A DNA stretch of 64,000 nt, from the NCBI GenBank assembly GCA_916610825.1, contig OU744450.1:24284430-24348429 (forward strand), given 5' to 3'. The notes beneath the pieces were generated by a model. The model made no database searches and had not been told where the DNA came from. It saw nothing but the letters and a program-made list of their open reading frames with translations. The position numbers and the translations under genes were made by a program. The DNA comes from Haliclystus octoradiatus (Eukaryota > Cnidaria > Staurozoa > Stauromedusae > Haliclystidae). Shown here piece after piece: positions 29,701-42,394 of this stretch (within the stretch, counting starts at the first letter, position 1; the number at the start of each line of letters is the position of its first letter).

Positions 29701-32700
29701 TAATATATGCGATGCCAGGTTTTATTTTTCTAAATGTAATATTATTGTAGCGATTGCCAATCCAACCCTATTGGATTATGTAATCTTATTTCTGTTTAAT
29801 CGGCATTTTATACAACATAGGAAGCTTACATACGACCCACATCTTGACACAACTGAAAATTGATATTCCCAAAATTAACTAATAACGTTATAGCAACATT
29901 GCTGTATTAAATCATACGCTAGTCCAAATAGAGATTGCATTAGAAAATTTTAATATTTTTGCAACACTGAAATCTTTAGACGTAGTTGTGAACCTGCCTG
30001 AATCAGTTTAATAATCAGAGTCAGAATAAATCAGAATAAGCCTGAATAATCATAATACGATTGTAAACCTTTAATACTAGCATAATCTTTCATAATATCA
30101 ATATCTGTACTATTTCGCCAATGAGACGTACATAAGTCGCGGACAGACCACAAATATACAAATAATGTATTTACAAACAGACACTACTACCAATGAAGAG
30201 GTATGATGGTAAACCTTTAATATTGGTATATTCTTTCATCTTATCAATAGTTGTGTTATTTCGCCAGTGAGACGTACAGGAATTGCGTACAGACCACAAA
30301 TATGAAAAAATCTATTTACAAACAGACACTACCATCAATATAGAGATACGATAGTAAACCTTTAATATTGGTATAATCTTTCATATTATCAATATTTGTG
30401 TTATTTCGCCAGTGAGGCGTACATTAGTCGCGTTCAGACCAAAAATAGACAAAAATTATTTACAAACAGACACTACTATCAATATAGAGATATGATGGTA
30501 AACCATGAATGTTGGTATAATCTTTCATATTATCAATATTTGTGTTATTTCACCATTGAAACGTACATGAGTCGCGTACAGACCACAAATATACAAAAAA
30601 ATTATTTACAAGCAGACACTACTATTATTATAGAGATATGTTAGTAAACCTTTAATATTGGTGTAATCTTTCATAATATCGATAGTTGTGTTATTTCGCC
30701 AGTAAGACGTACACGAGTCGAGGACAGACCACAAACACACAAATAATTTATTTACAAGCAGACACTACTATTGATATAAAGCTATGATGGTAAACCTTTA
30801 ATTTTGGTATAATCTTTCATCTTATTCAATATTTGTGTTATTTTTCAGCGTGATTGTATCCATTATGCTCTCAATGCCAAACCAAAGGTTTTATTTATTC
30901 CTAAAAACAAACGCTCATTTTCATATCATGTTTGGTATGTTGTCGATTCTAAAGCATTCGAATATTTCATCACAGTACTTATTATTCTCAATACAATACA
31001 ATTAATGATGCAGGTAAGTACGCAAAACCTATGAATATTGTCTTCTTATAAGCTTTGTTCTTTCTTAGAATATTTATAACAAGCCTTGGAGGTGAGGATA
31101 CTACAAATTAAGCATATGTGAGATAGTTAATAATGGCTTCGGGAGAGACATAGAGTAAAACGATGAGATTAACATAAAAAAGGAAAGATTTAAAGAAAAT
31201 CATATCAAACTCCTTGAAACTGGGAGTCACAGCACACAGTGGGGAGGAACTTCTTACTAATAGTTGTTCCTGATTCCTAAAAATGTGAAAAGTCAACTAG
31301 ATGTGACGGATTGCAGCCTTCAGTCATGTGAAGTGAAGGTCGTACCAATTCACACCGAGACAGTGTGGCAATCATGCCAATTGGTTTGGAGATAGGGACG
31401 TGTGAAGCATACCCAGATGTGAAATCACAGCTTGAAAAAGTTACTAATTTTTGAGTCAAATTCTTCTAATATATTTCATTGTAAGGAACGGATTTTTCCC
31501 ATGAGTTCCGTTAGCCTATGAGCTGAAGGTCTGATGTAATCACACAGGGTAACGGAGTTTGCCTAAGAAAACCCACGAATAAGAAGAAAAATAACTAGGA
31601 TAATAGGCACATCACGAAAAAGAATGATTATTCTCTATCATGATATGAAAACAAATTATAGTATAATCCAATACACGAAGGAAGAAAAGTAGCTTGATAA
31701 AAGCTCGGTTGTGATGTAGCATTATATTACGATGTGATAGTGACCATATGTTAGCATAGCTTTCACTTCATTGGATCGTTTACTAAAATTGACTTGTGCC
31801 TTTTATTTCTACAGTATGACGGCAGTTCCGAAACATATGATCGTGTCTTGCAAGCATTGAATATTAGTTTCACTGTACTTTTCTGTATTGAAGCCATTTT
31901 AAAAATTATAGCCTACCGTAAGGTGAGTTAGAGAAATAGATAGGAATAATTTGATTCAACATGTTTTCCCTTACAATTGACCAATCAATTCAAGTCATTT
32001 ACGATTTTACAAGAAGTGAATATTGTTAACATGTGCAAGTAATGCTTGATATTATAAATGATAACAACTACCAAAATCGTGGTATCGCTTCAGTGGCTAC
32101 ATGCTACTCTATTTACCTTTCATTCTCAAATATATATACTATATATAAATAGAATATCCTGAATTTTGAAAGTTTCAATTCAAATGTGTATGATTACAGA
32201 TATAGAAAAGTTTGATGCTTACAAGAGTATTAGTTTAGTTCAAATACAGTCTGTTTTACGAAAAATCTTATCCACGGCCTGCTTTCAAGGATTTTGAGCT
32301 TGGAATATTAAGTTTCTAAGACCAATTAGATTGAAAGTTGGTCGGAAGCAGGAACCATTCAAACAAAGAAATTTGCTTTGGAACCAAGGAACTTCTTCCT
32401 GCAAGAATCTATGACACTTTTTGTGTACAAGCTGATATCACCAAAGATCTTTTCACCCTGTCATAACACTCAAACATCAAAGTATCTTGTTGCTAGTCCA
32501 AAAACTCTTCGTCGTGTCACGGTTTAGTCTGTCGATAGATAGCCGCAGCTCTATCCATTTTGAACAGAACCTAACAGAAATAGCACGTCCCTTAAATAGA
32601 CAAGCACTTCTTCAAATCTGATTGAAATAAAGATGATAATAGATATAGATGTATACAATCACATATCAACAGCAAATGTCGTGCTGGTGTCATTCAAAAA

Positions 32701-35700
32701 GCAAAACAGGTGTAATATACGTTGAAAATGACATGATCAATCATATGAATGATAAATTATCATTTTAATCAATAACCATTTTTATTTTATATAGACTTAT
32801 TTTAAAGATCCGTGGAATTTATTTGATATTGCTGTTATTCTTGGCAGCGTTTGTGATATTATTTTGATATATTATGTGGTATGTATAACTCTAAATTTAA
32901 CTATTTTTTAAGAAGAAATTTTTATCTCATTTTGTTTAAATTTATTCGTGAATGGTTTGGTTATAGCTTGGCCGGCGATAAATATTTCTTTAAATAAAAT
33001 TTGTTATATCCGAAAATCGTTGATGTTAAGGTTTACCACACGATTTTATTTTAAAATATAAAACGCCCTAACAGGTCATTAGATTTAGTGTTGTTCTAAG
33101 ATGACGAAAACAAAATATTTTGTATCACTCCAGACTCGTGTGCTGGGATTTAAAAAAAAAATAATTGAATTTTCTTACCTAAATGCTTCCATTGAACTTT
33201 CAAAAAAAATATTTCAAAGTATTATATGACATTTGTATTCTAACTCTATGAACTTGACCAAATAATTGCAATTATTTCCTGGGGATACTTCCATACATCA
33301 GCTATACAGCAAGTGCTATCAGTGACACACATCACTTTATCACACATAAAGACGATACAGCCAATGAAATGCGGCGCACAATGTTTCTCACATGTGAGAA
33401 AAATGAAACGTCCAATCACAATTCACGTCTTGTCTGGCAAAACTTTGAAATAATGTCAGAGAAAATAAAATATATCATTGAAATAGTTTGATTGTGATGT
33501 TTAGTCATCCGTGATTTTATTTGAAAAGAAATCGACAAATCAGACGATAACCTTTCCAGTGACCCTATTGTCTCAAGCGTGGATATCAAATTTTTGTTGT
33601 AAAATAGTTAAGACAATTGATTTAAATCAAAGTTGACTTGTAGTTGGTCTTGTTCAACATAAGTATGTGATAGAAATCATGTTTTCTATTAACAATTTTG
33701 TCTGTGTTTTCTATTGCAGAAAAATGTTAGATTTATTGATAACAACATGTTTAGATTGTGTCGAGCGGCTAGGATAATTAAATTATTGAGGATTGGATCC
33801 TCAATCAGATTAATGCTGTGGACGTTTCTTCAGTCTTTCAAGGTAAATAATATACATGCAATAAAAAGTAACTCGATAAAAAAGTTCTTAGTGAAACATT
33901 TTAATAGCAAACATTGATGGCATCAGCAGTTTATTTTTAACAACGTTTAGGATGCATTCGTTAGCCATTTTGGTCACATATTAGTTAGAAATCATTATGA
34001 GAAGATAATTCAAATGTGTATATTCTGTAAATTAATAATTCAAAATACGAAACAATTATTACAAATATATATTCTCTGTAGAAATTGCCATTTTGTTGGA
34101 GGTAAAAATGTAAAACGCGGTTGCTTCGAAAATTAATGTAATTTCCAAGGGAATGCTATATTCAGTCTTCAAAAAGATGAGGTGACTGTAATTGAATCAA
34201 ATAATTGGAGTCGCTAGACTTTTGCGTTGCGTTCAGTGTAGAGCATCTCCTAAATTATGATTTACTGCTCTGGATTAGCTCAGATGGCAGAGTAAACGGA
34301 TTTCAGGATCTGATCATATCTAATGGACTATGGTTCAAATCCCTGAAGAAGGTCAACTCAGCCTTGACTTTATCTAAAACATCACATGAGTACCATCTAA
34401 GGATGGTGGAAGAAATAGCATTGAAGGAATTGAATTGAGAGTGGCTGAAGCGCATCGTTGCATATTGACAATTGAGGCCTATCTGCCATGAAATCTGTTG
34501 AAATTGATCTGCAGTGTCGCGGCTGAGAGAGAAAACCAAAGAATGTTTAACATCATTGCTCTCAGCGAAACGAGCAATTTAACTAGAAAGAGAGGAGTGG
34601 TACGGGTGCGTTCGATAGGGTGATACCGTCTCATTACTTATGATATAGCTCTAGATTAATTGACAGTGAGCTTTGTTTTACTGCAATTAAGCACTTACTG
34701 CCTAATGCTATTGATGTAATAAACTACAGGCATATAGCACAAAATTGAACCGTAGTAGATATGGACGAGATATATGCATCAACCTTTTCCAAAGCTGCTA
34801 TGTGAAGCAAGATGGGTACCTCCGTACATCAGCTATGCATAGACGTGCCATTTTAAGGGATTCCATTTCCAAGTTCTTGTGAAATTTGTGTTATCAATTT
34901 AGAAGATTCTCGACATCTTTTTAACTTTCGTTTGTTTTGATCGTAAGAGCATGAAATTTTGGAGTCTTCATTCTCGCCTACTGTGAAAATGTTACCATCC
35001 TTCCCGATTTCTCAAAATGGCACACCCCCGTCCAAAAATTATCGCTATCCAGGCTATATAAATAAAAATAGGTAACACAGAATAGCATTATATATGATGA
35101 CATCTTTCAACTGTTTTACTTTTAATAATCAGTTATTTATTATTCTCTTATTGTAGGCTCTGCCTTATGTGATGGCTTTGATTCTACTGTTGTTTTATAT
35201 GTACGCTGTAATTGGAATGCAGGTATATGATTATCAATAATAAGATTAAGCAGGCCTTTTATACCGTAGAGAAGGCGGAAGCACGGATGAAACATAATGT
35301 ATTAACACGCACTTGTGGAAGCCATTGGTCTCAAACTGCACCACTACTGCTTATGATAATGCAGATTGACTATTTTTGAGATTAGATGGATTGATTCTTG
35401 AAGATTCTTGCAGGAATATTTTGCTAGACCCAAGCTCTATTTCTCTGTTTTCCGAAGATCATGCGATTTGAGCTTGCTATGATGATTTCTGGACCTTCGA
35501 GTCGAGAATGTTTGAAACTTTTCTATAAACACAAACATTATTCTTGCACAAAACTATAACATTTTCTGGATTACATATCTTTTCTTTAATTGAGAAATTT
35601 TCTATGAAAATAATAGCATTTCAAGGAAACATGTGTACTGAACTAAAAAGAGGAAATTATTTTCTTGCTTTATTGACGATGTTCGAATGTTTTTCTCAAG

Positions 35701-38700
35701 TCAAGTTTGTTTACTTCAAAAAAAACTCAGACATTCTCCCACGTATCCTCAAAGTGGAGCCTCAGTTTAATGGTTAGGACATTTGACTTCGGCCCGCAGG
35801 TCTTGAGTTCTATTCTATCCGTGGAAGACGCACTGTTGGATTTGTGCCAGGAAGGACATCGATCTGGCCATTGAACTCGCACACGCTCAAAAGACAGTAA
35901 TTGGGAGGTTTAGATTTAGTACCGGTACCGGTTCAAGTTCATGTGTTGTCGATATGAAGACTGGGTTATACCGGTACTCGCTCTTTCAAAACAAGAAGTT
36001 TAGGTTCAATAAAGTAAAACCTCTGTTTTTCAGGTAAAAACAAAATTATGACATTAGTTCAGGATTCATTTTGATTTAATGTATAAATTCTATAGGGACA
36101 ATATAATTTTATTAATAAAATAGCGAAAGTAAAATCAAAATAAACCAAAACAATGAAAATCAAAACATGTACTCCGTGGTTCATATTTCACGCCTAAACG
36201 TGTTCCAAACCGAGGAGCTCAGTACAGGTTTCAGAGCATAGGGGCTTCCGCCAATGCGCAGCAATGATGAAAAATGAGAAAGCTGTACTCGTAGCTGTAC
36301 ATGTACTAAATCTAAACCTCCCTAATATAACTAACAAACCACCCCGATGGAATAAAGCTACTACCCAGTTTGTTGCATAATGATAGACCCGACATCAAAA
36401 CTATAATTGCCTCGTGTTTTTTATTATCATTGTTAATCATTGTTGTATTGTTGTTTGAGCATACTCTCTATATGAAATTCTTTCTTCCTTTTCTAATTTT
36501 CTCTAGTTGTTTGCGAAAATTAAAGTTGATGACAATACGCCAATTACAGAGTACAATAATTTCCGTACAATTATCCAAGCTTTGCAGATACTCTTTAGGT
36601 ATGTCAATTTTCAGAATCTGCCTAAAAACATGCTTATTGCAGTTTTTAGGGTGTTGGGCCTCCACCCACAGGTTCTTGATCCAATCATGTGAAAGAACAC
36701 TCTATTGGTTTCCGTCAGGAAGGGAATCCGGCCATTAAACTCACGTACGCTTCAAAACAATACAAACATTTATGAATAATTTCATACCAGGCCGTGGGAC
36801 AAGGAAATGGAGATATGTGAATTTAAATTAAATACTTTTTTGATAGGAAGACAAACGATAAAAAGACGCGATTTCACGACTTATCATCATTTTGCTGCAA
36901 TGACATTTAGCATTTAGTATACAGTGTAACCCGCTTAAGTGCAAGTCAAAATTGCCAACGGTTTTCATTGCATTTATCCGAATTTGCAATTATCTGAAAT
37001 TGTTTACCAAGGACTTGACCAGAAAATTGTTTACCGCGCGTTTCAAGCCAGGTTGCAGATAAGCGGGAATTTCATTTATCCGAATTGCACATAAGCGGGT
37101 TACACTGTAATGACATTTTCAAGCGGATAAAGAATTTAAAGTATAGTACATGACAAATCGTCGCAAAATGACGTCTTTGTATCTCCTGTCTTTCTATCAA
37201 ACCTATTAGCAAAAAGTTTTTTATCAAATAATTTTGGCTGCAAAAATATGATTGAAAAACAGATAATAATCACTCATGCATAATGCAATGTGAGATTGTA
37301 AGTTATGAATAAGTCTTTCATCAAGAAAAACATTTTTTTCATTTAGAAATTTACAAGCAAGAGCTGTTAAAAATGTGACTTGGAATTAGTGAATTCAAGG
37401 ATCGCTACGCTTTCCTTTATAGTCCTAAAATGAACAAGCTGGCTATGCAAGTCTACAATTCTATAAAGCCCCGGGGGAATGAACCACGTTCATTTGGCCA
37501 CCCTACCCAATATTTTCTCAACAAATGCTCTATACGGCTCGACATTGTTGAGCAAATGTTGAGCAAATGTTGTGTTCATTTAGCCACCTGACGCATTATC
37601 CGCCATACAGGTGCTCAACATTTGCTCAACAATGTTGAGCCGTGTAGAGCACTTGTACAGCACTTGTAGAGACAATGTTGTGCGGGGTGGCTAAATGAAC
37701 CCAACATTTGCTCAACACAGCTCAACGTTGTTGAGCAAATGTTGAGTTCATTTAGCCGGGGCTTAAGCTACCTTTGAACCTAAACCTATACAATAGCTAC
37801 CGATGGTATACATATTTCAATATAATTTGCATACATTGTTTTATTTTTCAGATCAGCAACAGGTGAAAGTTGGAATTCAATCATGCGTGCATGCTATGAC
37901 GATGCTATTTGTGACGAAGCAGCAAAAGGAGGGCAATGTGGCAACAAGTACCTTGCGATTGGCTACTTCTGCTCTTTCATATTCCTATGCATGTTTCTGG
38001 TAAATACTTCAGTACATGATTATGCCTAGGGGTATCATGTAAGGAATTACTATAAGGAACGGCATTGCTTCATTCATAACAAAGAGCATATGATAGCTCT
38101 GGTCTTGTAGCTCAGTTGAAGAGTAACCGCTCGATATGCGGAAGACCAACGTCTCATTCTCGTCTGTTTACAAGTGTTCTTTGTATCTGATTATAAATTT
38201 ATTATGCACTTCAAATAAACAAGCACTTTTATTGAATAAAAACGAATCAGAATGAATGAGATACGAAGCATATAGGAACGTTTTCATTTTTCCATTTTAT
38301 TTCATTTCATGCAATTGGTGAATTATATTTTTGTAGATGTTAAATCTCTTTGTTGCTGTCATCATGGACAATTTTGAATATTTAACACGTGACTCGTCTA
38401 TTCTTGGTCCACATCATCTTGATGAATTCATACGGTATTGGTCAAAGTATGATCCACATGGAACGTAAGTACTACTCAAGATAGGACCGGCCATATGCAA
38501 ATATGTATTATTTATGTGCTTTTGAAGGAGCTTGCTCAATATACTCCTGATATTATCCAAGTTTGAATTATCCCCAGGCGTATCATAGCAAATAATTATG
38601 ATTACAGCTGTCGAAGAGTCAGGAATGAAATATGCGGTAACACAGAGTGCATATTGATTATATAATGTGTTATTATTCTGATGATTATCTACTGCAATTG

Positions 38701-41668
38701 AATTTGCTTGAAATTTCTCACTCTGTGGTGAAGATACTAATAATAATATTACATTTTCAATCATATATATTTTGGATTAACAATCACCTCTCGTAAGCAC
38801 AAGTGCTTGTTCATTAAATGACATAACAAATTTACAGACACATGAGGAATTGCAGTGATGAGGAATCGAACCCCAGTCTCCCGCACGATGCGCAGTCACT
38901 CTTACATTGAGCAACCAGTGAACTTAATGATTATGAATTGCACATGAAGGAGAGGAAGGAAAAGGGGAGGGGAAACATTACAGTTTCTTTGCAGAATAGA
39001 AATCGATTTATCCGAGGTCATTAAAAGCAAATTGGAGAATTTATCATCATCATCGTTGCTATTTATTCAGAAAACAGAGAGGAATGAAACGGGTTACACT
39101 GTGTATAGAAGCATATATGAATGATTTATTAGGATGATATACCGCAATGACATTGACTGGACAAATATTATTTAACCTTTACACATGATTCATTTGCCAA
39201 TAATAATGTTTGATGTTGTTATACATATATTAATTTGAGAATTGCTAAATCTTTAACTTGAAGATGGCATGTTAACTCTACCAAACCATTATAATTATTG
39301 CTAATAGGGTCGATTTACAAATACAATAAAAATTCAAAATGTTTGTTAGTTAGCTCCCTCATTGCTTTGTCACGTTATTTTCGATAAACGGGTAAGTATT
39401 TTGTTGAGAAATAATCATTTGAAAAATGACAATGTAGCGTCAAAATGTCTAATTTCACGATCACGACAGCTACGAGCATTCGTCCATCACAACGAAAACT
39501 TCAAATACCGTTGTTATTGTTGTTATGGACGAATGCTTGACACTGTCATGGTAATGGCACACTCCCTCGTCGTGCTATTGGCATCATTATCCACTGCTAA
39601 ACAATTGAAAGAGCTTCTATATCAAAACTATTGATATACCATTGATCATTCCTTTTTAACAGTGGAAAGATACCATACTCCGCTCTCTATGAGATGTTGA
39701 CGCTTATATCACCACCAGCTGGCTTTGGAAAGAAATGTCCTCGTTCTGTTGCTTACAAGGTAAACATTACTAAGAGCGTATTTAGCAATTTAGTAATGTA
39801 ATGGAAATATTTTATATTGGAGACTGACATGATTGCTTGATTAACGCTTGAAGCCAAAAATTCAATATTAAAACTTCCACTATGAACTCCTACTCCAGAG
39901 GGACAGTCCTCTGTTCATAACGAAGGATGTCCAAATTTCTTCTAGAACATTTTATAATATCATATTGTAAAGATTTTTATACTATATACTATTACTCCGT
40001 TCATATACCGCACTCTTCACACGATTTTTTCCTTTCCAAATATTTCCAAATATACCATTATACGTAACACCTTACATAATCTATGTCTTTGAAATCAATT
40101 GAGAATTTGAACTATTATATGTTTACAAGTCGATAAGTCAATTCCAGATGCGTCCTTATGAAAATAATTTATACAGCATGTAACTGATTACTTTAATTAC
40201 TTTATAAGGACTGTTAGGGTCATCACGAGGGTCATTCAAAATGTCCATTTCTATTCACATCAATCGAAGTCATAATAAATTAATACTTAACTAAAAAGAT
40301 ATGCTTAGAATCACTTGTTTTCAGAAGAGTTAAATTTGACTTAATTGTGCTTTACACAAATATAAACAACTTTTTTTTACAATAAATGCCAACGTTAATG
40401 AATATATTTGGACAACGTTTCGACTTTTCACAAAAAGCCATTATCGAGTCTAAAAATTATGGGAGCAGATTAACTAATTATACTAAAATGATAGAGTATT
40501 AAAGATCATCTCATAATTATTCTTGCAAGGTGAAGTGGAATTCAGCTCAATAAACCAGTTCAAAATGAATTTATTTTTATAAAAAAGCTACATTACATCA
40601 TTTTTAATTTCAGCGCTTAATCCGTATGAATATGCCTGTGGATGAAGAAGAAAAAGTAGATTTTCATTCGACATTATTTGCATTGGTGCGTACTACATTA
40701 AATATCAAAACAAGAGGAAATCATTTCGAAAATGATACTGAGTTACGACGGATTATCAAAGTTATTTGGCCAAAAGTATCAGATAAAATGCTGGGCAAGG
40801 TTTTACCGAAAACACTTGGTAAGGAGTAGGGGAGGCTCGTTAAATTAATTATATATATAGATAATTCTGAATGTGAAGACTATCAGATTTTGCATTCCTA
40901 TAACTGTGGAAAGGAATTTTTTTGTCAGCCGATGCTTATTTGTTCGTAATGCCTATATGTTATATAGTGCACTGCGCCAATGTAAGCCAGATGTCTCTCG
41001 TAGGCTTGCATCCAATGGTGTCCGTTTCATACAGCGAGCATAGACAAAATGAATGAGCATGACATTTTTTGGCTAACTAAACGTTGAAAGCAGTGAAATG
41101 GCCTTGATTAAGAGGTTTTGATTTGATTTGATTTAATTAATTTGTCATGTATAATTTAACACGCAAATAATTGCACTTACATACAGCCTAATACGATAAC
41201 AAAACTAATATTAATCTGAAATGACTTGAAACCAAATCAAAATCCCAAGGCGGCATCAATCCGCTTTGTATTAATATCATTTTTATACTCACGCCAACAG
41301 CAAGCTAAGGAAATCGTGGCATTGTGGTTGATTCCAATATAATGAATATCTTTGTCTCTCTTTAGGTTTGACAACAATGATGACGGTCGGCAAACTATAT
41401 TGCTGCAAACTACTGGCAATCAACTATCGTGCATCAAAATTAAAACGAGTAAGTATGGAGGTAGTACTCAATCCTCATACCAAAGACTCTCTTACGTAAA
41501 GTTTAGATAACACACCCCTCCTGTGTTACTCCTCTATTCTGGATGAGCTGATCCACTTTCGATGAGAAAAAATATTGGTATAATTTTTCCTTAGTTCATG
41601 ATATCAGATTTGACACATCAGATCCCTATGGATAATTCCATCCACCATAAGAATATGGCATTCTTTTG

Positions 41669-41699
<31 letters not shown>

Positions 41700-42344
41700 C
41701 CAGGCTTAGTTGACGTTCAAGAGATTTGATAGCGCTAGTGGATTGCGTAAAATACTTTATTTTAAATTGACTCAAATTGACTTGACAAATCAACTAAATA
41801 CTGATTCCTGCAACTAAAAATTCAAAATGATTGTGTTTATCGATGCAATTAAACACACTATCACGTCACACAATGTGTCAATGCTCCAGTCAATGCGTTG
41901 CGATGATTACTGATCTGATATACATAAATGGTAATCATTTCTAATATATTTCATCTGGTTGTTATTCTAGTTAACAGAAAACGGATTGAAACATGCTAGA
42001 ATATTGTCAACATCAGTAGTAAGTCAAATTCAGTAAATATATATAGTCCATATCAGAGCCATCTATTTACAAGAGTTGGGACACGCTTTCATGTGCCGCT
42101 ATCGTCTCCAATTGGACAGATGCCAGTCACGTGATATTTGGATGCCATCTTTGTTCTTTTGGAAACAGGTTCTCAATCATTTCAAGTGAAACGCGCGAAA
42201 AAATACAATACAATATGGCTGAAAAAAACACACAGCATTCTCCTGCACATGCGCACTGTTAAAAACGTGCTCGGGTCCAGGCAAAAAGATACAAAAATGG
42301 CAGAAGTGTCCCAACTCTTGTAAATAGATGGCTCTGGTCCATAT

Positions 42345-42394
<50 letters not shown>

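Noticed and set aside
30396-30644. 82-codon open frame
   Set aside because: Lies wholly within the 146-bp tandem repeat and repeats itself; not a gene.
36370-36738. 122-codon open frame over Cav2 exon 32
   Set aside because: Out of frame with the channel and extends into a SINE; the in-frame exon is short and well conserved.
38103-38165. tRNA-like sequence tgtagctcagttgaagag
   Set aside because: D-arm-like start only; no proper anticodon stem or T arm. Probably a SINE head relic.
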